Origin: Stenotrophomonas ginsengisoli
GTDB lineage: Bacteria; Pseudomonadota; Gammaproteobacteria; Xanthomonadales; Xanthomonadaceae
Assembly: GCF_001431485.1 (NCBI RefSeq)
Contig: NZ_LDJM01000010.1
Span: 60,619-124,618 of the forward strand
Length of the DNA: 64,000 nucleotides
Reading direction: 5' to 3'
Shown here: positions 23,195 to 32,787 of the stretch, piece by piece
Numbering within the stretch: position 1 is the first letter of the stretch
How the letters are laid out: each line of letters opens with the position of its first letter
Translations under genes and position numbers: made by a program
The notes under the pieces: generated by a model
The model's database searches: none
The model's input: the letters and a program-made list of their open reading frames with translations, nothing else
What the model was told of the DNA's origin: nothing

Positions 23195-26026
23195 TCAGAA
23201 ATCATACTGCAGGGCCAGCAGCCAGGAGCGGCCACGCGGATCGGCAATACGGGTTTCCCAGGCCGCACCGGCTGCATAGTCGTTCTGGTGGGCGGTGAAC
23301 GGCGGATCGGTATCGAGCAGGTTGCGGATGCCGGCGGTGACCTTGAGCTGGTCGATGCCGGTCCAGCTGACCGAGTAGTTGTAGACGGTGTAGCTGTCCA
23401 CTTCCGGGTTCCAGGCGCTGGGCACATAGGTGCCGTTGGCCACGCTGATCGGCTGCTCGTCCTTGTAGCTGTGGCGGTAGACCTGGGTCAGGGTGTGGGC
23501 CCAGTCACCACGGCTCCAGGTAAAGCCCAGGGTGTGCTTCCACTTGATCGGCAGGTTGTAGTAGCGCACGTAGTCGCCGACCAGGTCATCGCTCCACGGC
23601 AGGCTGGCCAGGCCCTTGGTCTTGAAGGTGTCGATGTAGCTGCCGTTGAAGCCCAGCTGCCAGGTGCCACCGGCCAGTTCGCCACGCAGGCTGCTGTCCA
23701 GTTCGATGCCGCTGGTCAGGGTGCCACCGGAGTTGATGTAACGGCGGTCGATGGCCACCACCTGGCCGGACGCATCGCGGATCCAGTTGGCGGTGAACTG
23801 GTCGTAGTTGTCGATCAGCACATCACGCGCGGCGGCGCGGATGGTTTCCAGGCGCTCGATCTCCCACCAGTCCAGCGACAGGTGGAAACGGTCGCTCGGC
23901 GACCACACAAAGCCCAGGCTGCGCTGTTCGGATTCCTCCGGCTTGAGGTCGGCCTTGCCGCCGAAGATTTCCACCGGGCGGATCATCTCGCAGCCGGGCA
24001 CCGTCTCGTTGGCCCGTCCGCCCGGGCAGGAAGCCGGGTCGGCCAGGTCCAGGCCGGCGTACTGCTGCTCGGACATGCCGTTGAACAGCTGGTTGAAGCT
24101 GGGCACCTTGAAGCCGGTGCTGTAGGCACCGCGGAAGGCCAGCGAATCGATCGGCTGCCACTTGAAGGAGACCTTCGGGTTGGTGGTGGCACCGAAACCG
24201 GAGTAATGGTCATAGCGACCGGCCAGGGTCACATCCAGGGTGTCGTGCAGCGGCAGGTAGAACTCGGCAAACACCGCCTTGACGTCACGGTGCACCTTGT
24301 CCAGTGCATTGGCATCGTCGAACGGGGCATTGAAGATGGCCCGTGCGGTCTCGCGCGAATCGCCCTGGAACTTGTATTCCTCGCGGCGCAGGTCAATGCC
24401 GGTGGCCATCATCACCGCACCACCGGGCAGGCTGAAGCCCAGCTCGCCGGAGAAGGTGGCATCGATCTGGGTCAGGATCGACTCACCGCCATACAGCTTC
24501 ACCCCGGCCGCCGAAGCGGCCTCCAGCGCGGCCATGCCGGCAGCGCTCTGCGACTCGCCAGGCAGCAGGAACGGGTCGATCAGGCCAGAGCCGAGCACGG
24601 CCTTGAGCTGGTCCATGTAGTGGTAGCCACTGACCAGGGTGGAAGAGGAATCACTGGAAGCCCGCGACACACCGGCGGTGTAATCCCAGCTGCCGATCTG
24701 CCCTTCCAGCCCGGCCAGGAAACGCCAGGAGGTGGTTTGAGTCTCGATGCTGCGCGGGCCGCAGGCCACACAACGCCAACGGTAGGCAATCGGCGCACCG
24801 TAGTTCAGGCCCGCGGTGCCGAAATAGCCGGCCAGGGCGTCGTACACGCGGTCGTAATTGGCCCCGCTGGCCGGGTACCAGCTGTCAATGCTGAAGGCAG
24901 TGGCCGAGGTCGAGGTGGAGGAGGAAATCTGGTTCGGCTCGAAGGCCTTGCGCACTTCAACCCTGGAGGCGGTCAGCTCGACAAACGCCTGGTGGCCGTT
25001 ACCGAAGGCAAAGGTGCCGCGGCCGATGAAGTCCACATTCTTCTGCGGCTGCTGGATGATCGCCGCCGAAGGGTAGTCATAGGCGCAGGCATAGCGCGAG
25101 GACGCCGAGCCCCACAGGCGGTGGTCATACGGGCCCATCATGGCCCCGCCGCTCTCGCAGCCGGCGCCGCCGGGGATGTCCAGGATGTTGATCGCGGTCT
25201 GCCGTGACCCGTCCAGCGGGTCGGTCAGGCCACTGCCGATCAGGCCGCCGGCCTGGTTGAACACGGTCGCAAACGGCGTGCCGCGGCTGTCCGGCGACAG
25301 GCCACGCTCGGGCTGGAAGGTGTTGGAGAAATCGCGGTCGGTACCGCGCAGGATCTCGTTGGACTTGACGCTGAGCGAGCCGAACACGTTCCAGCCGTCA
25401 TTGGCCAGGTCACCACCGCCGGCCAGCAGGTTGGCGCTGTACATGTTGCCGCCACCGGCTTCGGTGGTATCGGTGTTGAGCGAGACCTGTGCGCCCTGGT
25501 AATCGCGCCTGGTGATGAAGTTGATCACGCCGCCGATGGCATCGGTGCCGTACATCGCCGAGGCGCCATCGCGCAGCACCTCGACCCGGTCGATGGCCGC
25601 AAACGGAATGGCATTCAGATCCACCGCCCGGCCCTTCAGGCCGTGGCTGGCCACGCGCCGGCCATTGAGCAGGACCAGGGTCGCATCGGCGCCCTGGCCG
25701 CGCAGGTTGGCACCGGACACACCGTTGTTGCCGCGCTGTTCTTCGGAGACGATGCCGCCGTTGGCGGCCAGGTTGTCCGAACCATTGCCGGCGATGTTGA
25801 GGTACATCATCAGCTGCTCGGCCGAATTGATGCCCTGGGCCTCGATCTGGGCTTTCTGGATCACCGTGATCGGCAGCGCGGTTTCCACATCGGTGCGCTT
25901 GATCGCGCTGCCGGTGACCCGCACCTTGTCCAGCGTCTGCGGCTCGCCGCCCTGCTGTGCGTGGGCCACTACCGGGGTGATCATGCAGGCCATTGCAATG
26001 GCCATGCCCAGCTTGTTCAACGTCAT
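23195..26026 (-). CDS. TonB-dependent outer-membrane receptor
   Basis: A protein of 943 residues from an ATG at 26026 with a GGAGAG ribosome-binding site. After a signal peptide (MACMITPVVAHAQ) and a TonB box-like stretch (DKVRVTGSAIKRTD) comes the plug domain (PITVIQKAQIEAQGI, GQGADATLVLLNGRRVASHG, RVEVLRDGASAMYGTDAIGG), then the 22-strand barrel ending with the aromatic residue (LLALQYDF). It imports a bound nutrient using proton-motive force from TonB-ExbBD. The substrate cannot be read from the sequence. Its position between a D-Ala dipeptidase and a beta-lactamase-like hydrolase suggests peptides, possibly from cell walls. Confidence 0.94.
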   Translation of the reverse strand: MTLNKLGMAIAMACMITPVVAHAQQGGEPQTLDKVRVTGSAIKRTDVETALPITVIQKAQIEAQGINSAEQLMMYLNIAGNGSDNLAANGGIVSEEQRGNNGVSGANLRGQGADATLVLLNGRRVASHGLKGRAVDLNAIPFAAIDRVEVLRDGASAMYGTDAIGGVINFITRRDYQGAQVSLNTDTTEAGGGNMYSANLLAGGGDLANDGWNVFGSLSVKSNEILRGTDRDFSNTFQPERGLSPDSRGTPFATVFNQAGGLIGSGLTDPLDGSRQTAINILDIPGGAGCESGGAMMGPYDHRLWGSASSRYACAYDYPSAAIIQQPQKNVDFIGRGTFAFGNGHQAFVELTASRVEVRKAFEPNQISSSTSTSATAFSIDSWYPASGANYDRVYDALAGYFGTAGLNYGAPIAYRWRCVACGPRSIETQTTSWRFLAGLEGQIGSWDYTAGVSRASSDSSSTLVSGYHYMDQLKAVLGSGLIDPFLLPGESQSAAGMAALEAASAAGVKLYGGESILTQIDATFSGELGFSLPGGAVMMATGIDLRREEYKFQGDSRETARAIFNAPFDDANALDKVHRDVKAVFAEFYLPLHDTLDVTLAGRYDHYSGFGATTNPKVSFKWQPIDSLAFRGAYSTGFKVPSFNQLFNGMSEQQYAGLDLADPASCPGGRANETVPGCEMIRPVEIFGGKADLKPEESEQRSLGFVWSPSDRFHLSLDWWEIERLETIRAAARDVLIDNYDQFTANWIRDASGQVVAIDRRYINSGGTLTSGIELDSSLRGELAGGTWQLGFNGSYIDTFKTKGLASLPWSDDLVGDYVRYYNLPIKWKHTLGFTWSRGDWAHTLTQVYRHSYKDEQPISVANGTYVPSAWNPEVDSYTVYNYSVSWTGIDQLKVTAGIRNLLDTDPPFTAHQNDYAAGAAWETRIADPRGRSWLLALQYDF

Positions 26027-26284
26027 CGTTCTCTCCTGATCGGCACACAAGACCGCCGCACGACGACAGGCGCATGACCCGGCAACGCTGCAGCGACCTC
26101 GACTGTCTTGGACTGCGAACCACGCACTACGAACTGCCAACTGCCAACTGCTTCCTCCTGCCCGCCCGGCGCCCGGCCTGGCGTGGCCGTTGCGGGGGCA
26201 TCACACCCCAGAAGATGAACAGATGTTTAACACGCAGTTCACAAAACCGTCAACGCATGCACACAAGACCTGCACGACAACAAA
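26027..26284. other. Receptor promoter region with short heptamer repeats
   Basis: This region holds the receptor's promoter and no gene. A small tandem AACTGCC repeat (GAACTGCCAACTGCCAACTG) lies at 26130-26149; a related kind of heptamer repeat occurs at 37921. Confidence 0.5.
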
Positions 26285-26313
26285 AACGCCGCGCCCATCA
26301 CGGGCGCGGCGTT
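26285..26313 (-). terminator. Rho-independent terminator of the serine hydrolase gene
   Basis: ACGCCGCGCCC and GGGCGCGGCGT form an 11-bp stem around ATCAC, followed on the minus strand by T residues. It lies behind the leftward hydrolase gene. Confidence 0.85.
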
Positions 26314-26340
26314 GCCAGGGCAACCTGCAGCTGCCCAGGC

Positions 26341-27909
26341 TCAGGGACAATCGGCGATACGGGTGAAGGCCAGGTCCGGGTAGTCGTAGCTGAAATCGAT
26401 ATCCGGGTCGATCGCGGACAGCTGCATCTGCCACACACCAACGGCGTCGGGCTGCAGCTGCAGCCAGGCATCGGCGTCCTCACCCAGCTGTTGCCAATCC
26501 AGCAGCAGGCGGCCATCGAGCTGCTTGACCTGCGCCTGCATGCGCGGGGATTTTTCCGACTGCCACTGCAGCTGCCCCTGCTGCGGGCACAGGCGCACCT
26601 GGCCAAACCAGGGATCGCGGTACAGGCCCTGCGCAGCAGGCAGGTAGCGGCCGGACACCGCCTTGGCCGCGGCCGTATCCGGGCGACTCCGCCCCGCTGC
26701 GCGGGCCTGGCCGGCCTCGGCATCGAGCTGATCGGCATAGTGGGCCACATCCAGCCCGGCCCCGGGCTGGGTCCAGCGCTTGAGCAGGGCCTGCATCAGG
26801 GTGGTGCGCGCGGCTTCGCCGGCACCGTTGATCAGGATCACCACGCCGTTGCGGCTGTCCGGCAACAGGGCCAGCGAGGAATACATGCCGGACAGGGTGC
26901 CGGTGTGGGCCACCTTCCACTGCCCGTCCATGTCCGACAGGCGCCAGCCATAGCCATAGGCGTAGAAGTGGCTGTTGTCCCAGTCACGCAGGCGCTGGCT
27001 GATCGGCATCGGCATGTGTGCGGTCCACAGCGCGCGGCGCTGGGTGGCATCCAGCCAGCCCGGCACTACGGACGGATCCAGCAGCACCTGGCTCCAGCGC
27101 AGCATGTCATTGAGCGAGCAGCGCACACCGCCGGCGGCCATGGAGGGGAAATCGGCTTCCCAGTCGCCATCGCGGCGGCCAACCACATGCGTGCCGCCAC
27201 TGCGGTAATGCGGCTGGGCCACATTGCCCACGGTGGCCGGTGACCAGTCCCCGGCCTGGCAACGGGTCATCCCCAGCGGCACGAAGATTTCCTCGCGCAG
27301 CAACTGGTTGAACGGCTTGCCGGCGGCCGCGGCCGCCACTTCGCCGGCCACCACGTAAAGCAGGTTGTCGTAGGCATAACCGGCACGGAAGCTGCTCACC
27401 GGTTTGAGATGGGCCAGGCCGGCAATGATGTCGGCGCGGTCAAAGTCATTGGGCTCGGGCCACAGCATCAGGTCGCCCGCCCCCAGGCCAAGGCCGGAGT
27501 TGTGGATCAGCAGGTCGCGCACCTGCATGTGCCCGGTCACCCAGGCATCGTGCATCGCAAACTGCGGCAGGTGCTTGATCACCGGGTCGTCCCAGGCCAG
27601 CTTGCCGGCCTGCACCAGCCGCGCCAGTACCGCCCCGGTCATCGCCTTGGTGTTGGAGGCGATCTTGAACAGCGAATCGGCATCCACTGCTCTGTCACCA
27701 TCGATGGCCAGCTTGCCGCGGGTGGCGATGTGCACCACCTGGCCATCCTGGATCACCCCCACCGCCATGCCCGGCAGTGCGTAGCGCGCGAAGGCCTGGT
27801 CGACCAGGCGCTCCACCTCATCGTCCGTTGCCGGGGTGGCCTGTGCTGCCAGCGGCAGCCATGCCAGTGCGGCGCCCAGCGCCAGTGCCCATGATGGTTT
27901 GCCCTGCAT
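26341..27909 (-). CDS. Serine hydrolase of the class C beta-lactamase/D-peptidase family
   Basis: A secreted protein of 522 residues (signal peptide LALGAALAWLPLAAQA). The active-site motifs are SLFKIASNTKAMTG (SxxK with Ser and Lys of SNTK, near residue 88), YAYDNLLY (YxN) and VAHTGTLSG (HTG replacing KTG). The last 120 residues (SGRYLPAAQGLYRDP onward) form the extra beta domain seen in many of these proteins. Known relatives include D-aminopeptidases, esterases and AmpC-type enzymes. Between two TonB receptors and next to cell-wall peptide genes, a periplasmic D-amino acid peptidase is the most likely role. Confidence 0.9.
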   Translation of the reverse strand: MQGKPSWALALGAALAWLPLAAQATPATDDEVERLVDQAFARYALPGMAVGVIQDGQVVHIATRGKLAIDGDRAVDADSLFKIASNTKAMTGAVLARLVQAGKLAWDDPVIKHLPQFAMHDAWVTGHMQVRDLLIHNSGLGLGAGDLMLWPEPNDFDRADIIAGLAHLKPVSSFRAGYAYDNLLYVVAGEVAAAAAGKPFNQLLREEIFVPLGMTRCQAGDWSPATVGNVAQPHYRSGGTHVVGRRDGDWEADFPSMAAGGVRCSLNDMLRWSQVLLDPSVVPGWLDATQRRALWTAHMPMPISQRLRDWDNSHFYAYGYGWRLSDMDGQWKVAHTGTLSGMYSSLALLPDSRNGVVILINGAGEAARTTLMQALLKRWTQPGAGLDVAHYADQLDAEAGQARAAGRSRPDTAAAKAVSGRYLPAAQGLYRDPWFGQVRLCPQQGQLQWQSEKSPRMQAQVKQLDGRLLLDWQQLGEDADAWLQLQPDAVGVWQMQLSAIDPDIDFSYDYPDLAFTRIADCP

Positions 27910-27933
27910 TGCCTTGCTCCTTGCCCTGAAATG

Positions 27934-27960
27934 ACAACGGCCCGCAGTGCGGGCCGTTGT
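27934..27960 (-). terminator. Terminator of the Oar-like receptor gene
   Basis: ACAACGGCCCGC (27934-27945) pairs perfectly with GCGGGCCGTTGT (27949-27960). It lies just behind the leftward receptor gene and ahead of the hydrolase gene's start. Confidence 0.75.
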
Positions 27961-27977
27961 GGTTTACACCGGTGTGC

Positions 27978-30900
27978 TTAGAAGTTCCAGGTCACGACCA
28001 GCTGGGTGTAACGCGGCGACTGCCAGTTGGTGGCGGTGCCGAAGGTGTCACGCATCACGCCCGGCTGACCTTCGTAACGGGCAGCGATATTGGTCACTTC
28101 CTGGTCGTTGAGCAGGTTGTAGACCGACAGGCGGGCCTTCAGGTCGATGTGCTCGACCGGCAGGGTCCAGGTGACGGTAGCACCCAGGTTGTAGGTCCAC
28201 GGCAGGTCGCCGAAGGCACCACGTTCGGAGTACTTGTACTCGCGGTCCTGCCACGGGCCGGCACAGTTGGCCACGCACAGCCAGCCGGTACCGCCGCCGC
28301 TGCCGGTGTTGGTATAGCTGGCCACGGCACGGTCTTCGTCCGGCCAGGTCACACCGAAGGCGGTGATCGGGCCACCGGACATGGCGCTCAGGGTGCCGCC
28401 AATGCTCCACATCTCGTTGAACTTGTAGCTGGCGCGCAGCTTGATCTGGTGGCGGCGGTCGTTGAACAGGGCGCCATAGCGCTCGTTGTTGGCCGGGTGA
28501 TCCCAGTGCTGGACCATGCCGGTGTCACCGTAGTTGGTATCCGAGTTGACCGGACCTTCGTGGTTGCCGTCGCTCTTGGACCAGATGTAGGAGGCATTGA
28601 AGGCCCACTTGTCATCCCAGGCGCGGTCGATCTGGAACTCCACCGATTTGTAGGTACGCTTGGGCTTGGAGTAACCGATGATGCGGTTGCTGCCGTTGGT
28701 GATGTAGCCCTCCTTGGAGGTGTCGATGGTCACCCAGCCGTCCTGGGCGCAGCCCATGTCGGTGGTGCCCCACAGGGTCAGCTTGTCACCCGGGTTGGCC
28801 ACCGGCCACAGGTTGGAATGGCGCACGCCGCACAGGGCGTTGATGAGCATGTCATCCAGTGCGTTTTCCATTTCGCGGTAGGTACCGGTGACACCCCAGG
28901 ACCAGGCGTCGTTGATCATGGCCTGGAAGCCGAGGATGGCCTCATCCTGGTACACCGCATCCAAGTCACGGTCGATGCTCTGGCGCAGGTCAGCAACGGA
29001 GATGTTGGCCGAGGTGTCCACTGGGCCCAGCTGCTGACCCAGCACCGGCGCCAGGTAGGTGGTGCCGGTGACCGGGTTGGTCTGGGTGGTGAAGCCATCC
29101 AGCGCGTAGTAGCTGCGCTCGTCCTTCAGGCCGCCGGCAAAGTTGTAGCTCAGGATGCTCGGGATCGGCATGTAGTAACGGCCGAGGTTACCGAACAGCT
29201 TGGTGCTGCCGTCGCCCTTCATGTCCCAGGAGAAGCCCAGACGCGGCGAGAACAGGTTGTCCTGCTTGGTGAAGGTGGTGCCGGCCGCGGTCATGTTCTC
29301 GAACGTGTCCATGCGCACGCCCAGGTTGAGCATCAGGCCCGGGGTCACGTTCCAGTTGTCTTCCAGGTACCAGGCGCTGGCCTTGATGTCGAACTTGCCG
29401 CCGTCGGCGCGCTCGCGCACGTAGACCATCTCGGTGACGCCGGCCGGGACCACTGCGCCGTTGTCCAGCAGGTCGCCGGGCTTGGTGCCGTAGATGGTGT
29501 GGTACTTGCGGCTGGCACCCGGATAGAAGGTGGTGCGGTCGGTGGTCATCAGCTCGTGATCCCAACCGAAGCGCAGCTGGTGGTCGCCCAGCACCCACTC
29601 AAAGTCCAGACGCTTGGCCACGCGCTCGTCTTCATGCGAGACGACGGTGCCGCCCGGGTGGCAACCCAGGGTCGGGCTGCCCATCGCGCGGTAGGTGTTG
29701 CCCCAGCTGGCGTTGTTGTAGGTGTAGTAATCGCACAGCGAATCGGCCGGCGAGCTGTTGTAGCTGCTGGAGCGGTTGATGCCGTACATCGCCTTGGCGC
29801 TGAAGGTATCGGTCAGGTGTGCGGTGTAGGTCAACGAACCGCTGGTGCCGCCGCTGGACGCGGTGGAGGTGCTGAGCACCTCGTTGCCGCGCTTGCCGGT
29901 GGCAAAGTCATAGGTATAGGTCTCGTAGTCGGTGTCGCCCTCGTCGGAGAAGGCCATCAATTCCAACAGGTGGTTGTTGTTGATGTTCCAGTCCAGCTTG
30001 GCGCCCCAGAAACCGTTGTCCGATTCACGCCCGGTCCAGCGCTCGCCGGCGTTGTTGGTGTAGCCACCGTGGTTGTCGCGCTGCTCGTACATGGCAAACA
30101 GGAACAGCTTGTCCTGGACCAGCGGACCGGAGGCCCAGACGTTGGTCTTCAGGTCGCTGCTGCGGTTCTGGCTGGAGCGCACGTTGACGCGGCCATCAGC
30201 GTAGTAATGATCCTCGGCACTGGCACGCCCGGCTTCCGGTGCGAAGGTGACTTCGATGCCGCCTTCCAGCTCGTTGCTGCCCGAGCGGCTGACCGCATTG
30301 ATCACGCCGCCGGTGGAGCGGCCGAACTCGGAGGAGTAACCGCCGGTCTTGACCTGGAACTCCTTGAAGAAGGCGAACGGTGCGGCCGAGAAGCTCTGGC
30401 GCTTGTAGAAATCGGTGACGTTCAGGCCGTTGATGAACACCGAATTCTCGGCCACCGACGAACCGCCGAAGGAGATGCCGCCGAAGCTGGAGTTGCCGCC
30501 GACCACGCCCGGAGCGAGCAGGGCCACCGAGGACATGTCCTGGGCCACCGGCATGCGCGCCAGTTCTTCGCGGTTGACGTTGAAGGAGGATTCGGTGGAG
30601 TAGACGTCCACGCGGTTGATCACGCGGGCACCGCTGACCTGGACGGCATCCAGGGTGCTGGTGGCGTCATTGCTGCCTGCGGCCAGGTTGACCGTGGCGG
30701 TGCCACCGAGCGGCACGGCCACGCTGACTTCATCGCCACCACGCTTGACGGTGTAGTTGCCCACCGGCAGCTGGGTCAGGCGGTAGCTGCCATCGGCGCC
30801 CACGGTCACGCTGCGGGTCAGGCCGGTGGCGGTATTGGTGATGGTGATCTGGTCACCGGCGGCGGCACGGCCGGCAACGGCACCGGTGGCGCTCTGCGCA

Positions 30901-30980
30901 AACGCCATCGGGGCCATCGAGCCCAGGCAGGCACCCAGTGCCACGCACAGCGCGGCGCGCTTGAAAGTATTGCGGTTCAT
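27978..30980 (-). CDS. Oar-like TonB-dependent receptor with N-terminal carboxypeptidase-like domain
   Basis: A protein of 1,000 residues from ATG at 30980. After the signal peptide (GACLGSMAPMAFAQ) it has a regulatory beta-sandwich domain (TITNTATGLTRSVTVGADGS, YRLTQLPVGNYTV), a plug domain (NREELARMPVAQDMSSVALL, SVFINGLNVTDFYKRQ, SSEFGRSTGGVINAVSRSG) and a long barrel ending in Phe (QLVVTWNF). This is the Oar/OmpA-related type common in xanthomonads, thought to import larger peptides or glycans. It is divergent from the NlpC/P60 gene and probably serves the same pathway. Confidence 0.94.
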   Translation of the reverse strand: MNRNTFKRAALCVALGACLGSMAPMAFAQSATGAVAGRAAAGDQITITNTATGLTRSVTVGADGSYRLTQLPVGNYTVKRGGDEVSVAVPLGGTATVNLAAGSNDATSTLDAVQVSGARVINRVDVYSTESSFNVNREELARMPVAQDMSSVALLAPGVVGGNSSFGGISFGGSSVAENSVFINGLNVTDFYKRQSFSAAPFAFFKEFQVKTGGYSSEFGRSTGGVINAVSRSGSNELEGGIEVTFAPEAGRASAEDHYYADGRVNVRSSQNRSSDLKTNVWASGPLVQDKLFLFAMYEQRDNHGGYTNNAGERWTGRESDNGFWGAKLDWNINNNHLLELMAFSDEGDTDYETYTYDFATGKRGNEVLSTSTASSGGTSGSLTYTAHLTDTFSAKAMYGINRSSSYNSSPADSLCDYYTYNNASWGNTYRAMGSPTLGCHPGGTVVSHEDERVAKRLDFEWVLGDHQLRFGWDHELMTTDRTTFYPGASRKYHTIYGTKPGDLLDNGAVVPAGVTEMVYVRERADGGKFDIKASAWYLEDNWNVTPGLMLNLGVRMDTFENMTAAGTTFTKQDNLFSPRLGFSWDMKGDGSTKLFGNLGRYYMPIPSILSYNFAGGLKDERSYYALDGFTTQTNPVTGTTYLAPVLGQQLGPVDTSANISVADLRQSIDRDLDAVYQDEAILGFQAMINDAWSWGVTGTYREMENALDDMLINALCGVRHSNLWPVANPGDKLTLWGTTDMGCAQDGWVTIDTSKEGYITNGSNRIIGYSKPKRTYKSVEFQIDRAWDDKWAFNASYIWSKSDGNHEGPVNSDTNYGDTGMVQHWDHPANNERYGALFNDRRHQIKLRASYKFNEMWSIGGTLSAMSGGPITAFGVTWPDEDRAVASYTNTGSGGGTGWLCVANCAGPWQDREYKYSERGAFGDLPWTYNLGATVTWTLPVEHIDLKARLSVYNLLNDQEVTNIAARYEGQPGVMRDTFGTATNWQSPRYTQLVVTWNF

Positions 30981-31356
30981 TCCCTGCTCTCTCCTGCAGT
31001 GATTTGTCACGATTGATGATCTGGCCGGCTGCCAGTGCCCAGGGCACCGGCAGCAATCGGCGGGAACGAGCGAGGGTGCTGCGCCGCGCTCTTTGCCGGG
31101 GTACTGCGATAACTCTCTGCTCAACTCCTGCATGCGCCGCGCGCCTGTCCTGCGGCCCACGGACGGACCACCGAAGCGGTCCTTGGCCATGGCATGACCT
31201 GCGGGACACGGCTGCCGGTTCGTCATGAAGCGTTCATAATGACCAGCACGGGCTATTTATCACGCAACCGTCATTCGGTCAATAATTTATTCTTGCACTT
31301 CGCGCTGAAAGGAATAACTATTCATGATCAGCCCGTCGTCCCGCCGAGGATTCTTG
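30981..31356. promoter_or_regulatory. Divergent promoter region between the receptor and endopeptidase genes
   Basis: The left two thirds are GC-rich. The right part (31,240-31,320) turns A+T-rich, with GGTCAATAATTTATTCTTGC and the tandem-looking CGTCATTCGGTCA, and is the likely promoter of the endopeptidase-epimerase operon and a site for its regulator. An ATG at 31324 is in frame with the endopeptidase but has poor ribosome-binding spacing. No gene is seen. Confidence 0.5.
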
Positions 31357-32787
31357 ATGTCCGCCCGCCTCCTGTCCCGTCGCCTGCCCCTGTTGCTGGC
31401 CACCGCCCTGCTGCTGGGCAGCAGCCTGCCGGCACTCAGTGCGCCCCGTGCGCTGGCCGCCGAAGACCATGCCGCGGTGGTCGGCCTGCGCGAGGACTAC
31501 CTTGCCGCCAGCTACTGGATCAACCGTCTGGAGCAGGCCGATGCGCTGATCCTGGACCGCGCCGCGATCAACGCCCAGAACGCACGCATGCGCAGCCTGG
31601 ACAGTTCGATCCATGACCTGCGGCAGATTCCGGCCACCCTGCGTGGTGACTGGGTGCGCGAGCAGATCGAAAAATCGGCCAGCGTGCCGACCCGCCAGTA
31701 CTTCGGCCAGGACCACCAGGCCATCGATGCAGCGGTGATCAGCGCCCAGGTCGACAACCGCGGCCTGGGCAACATCGCAGGACAGGCAGCAGCCCGTTAC
31801 GGCCTGGTCACCCACCGCGCCGACCTGCGCGCCTTCCCGACCACCCTGCGCGTGTTCAACAGCGCCGGTGATACCGACATTGACCGCTGGCAAGAATCGG
31901 CGCTGTTCCCCGGCGATGCCGTGGTGGTGCTGCATGAAAGCGCCGACGGCAACTGGTACTTCGTGGCCAGCGAACGCTATCAGGCCTGGGTGGAGAAGAA
32001 GCACGTGGGCATCGGCGATGCCGCCACCGTTTTCAACTACGGCCAGGGCAAGGATTTCCGCATCATCACCGGCGCCACCGCGCACACCGTGCACACCCCG
32101 GAAGAGCCGCGGGTATCGAACCTGCAGCTGGACATGGGCATCAAGGTGCCGGTGTTGGCTGACTGGCCGGCCGCCAACAACGTCAACGGCCAGCAGGGGC
32201 ACGCCCACTGGGTGATCCAGCTGCCGGTACGCAACGATGACGGCTCGCTGGCCCTGGTGCCGGCCCTGCTGCCGCGCTCGGCCGACACGGCCGCCGACTA
32301 CCTGCCGCTGACCGGCCGCAACCTGCTCACCCAGGCCTTCAAATTCCTCGGCGAGCGCTACGGCTGGGGCCACAGCTACAACACCCGCGACTGCTCGGGC
32401 TTCGTCTCGGAGATCTACCGCAGCTTCGGCATCGTGCTGCCGCGCAACACCTCCAGCCAGGGCATCAGCCCGGCCCTGGACCGCATTGCCTTTGATGCCG
32501 GCAGCAGCGCGGCCCAGCGCCAGGCCGCCGTGGACGGCATGCAGCCAGGCGACCTGGTCTACATCCCGGGCCACGTGATGATGGCCATCGGCAAGGTCGA
32601 CGGCCTGACCTGGATGATTCACGACACCAATGGCGGCAGCTTCCTCGGCCTGGATGGCAAGCGCGTGGCCGCCCAGCTCAATGGCGTCTCGGTGACCCCG
32701 CTGGAGCCGATGATGGCCAGCGATACCGCCACCTATGTCGACCGCATGACCAACATCCAACGCATCCGCAAGACCAACGACAAATGA
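31357..32787 (+). CDS. NlpC/P60 endopeptidase with SH3 domains
   Basis: A secreted protein of about 476 residues. The ATG at 31357 follows CGAGGA by six bases and opens directly into a signal peptide; an ATG at 31324 would add 11 residues. Bacterial SH3-like parts fill the middle (SALFPGDAVVVLHESADGNW, YFVASERYQAWVEKK). The NlpC/P60 catalytic core is at the end: YNTRDCSGFVSEIYRSFG with the Cys, and GHVMMAIGKVDG with the His. Relatives split gamma-D-Glu-diamino acid bonds in cell-wall peptides and so release L-Ala-D-Glu. The last codon overlaps the epimerase start (ATGA). Confidence 0.92.
   Translation: MSARLLSRRLPLLLATALLLGSSLPALSAPRALAAEDHAAVVGLREDYLAASYWINRLEQADALILDRAAINAQNARMRSLDSSIHDLRQIPATLRGDWVREQIEKSASVPTRQYFGQDHQAIDAAVISAQVDNRGLGNIAGQAAARYGLVTHRADLRAFPTTLRVFNSAGDTDIDRWQESALFPGDAVVVLHESADGNWYFVASERYQAWVEKKHVGIGDAATVFNYGQGKDFRIITGATAHTVHTPEEPRVSNLQLDMGIKVPVLADWPAANNVNGQQGHAHWVIQLPVRNDDGSLALVPALLPRSADTAADYLPLTGRNLLTQAFKFLGERYGWGHSYNTRDCSGFVSEIYRSFGIVLPRNTSSQGISPALDRIAFDAGSSAAQRQAAVDGMQPGDLVYIPGHVMMAIGKVDGLTWMIHDTNGGSFLGLDGKRVAAQLNGVSVTPLEPMMASDTATYVDRMTNIQRIRKTNDK

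Noticed and set aside
23174..25207. An open frame of 677 codons on the plus strand
   Set aside because: It is antisense to the first TonB receptor, with no ribosome-binding site and no protein-like composition.
27957..31016. An open frame of 1,019 codons on the plus strand
   Set aside because: It is the reverse side of the Oar-like receptor gene. The product has low complexity and no family features, while the minus strand gives a complete receptor with signal peptide and C-terminal Phe.
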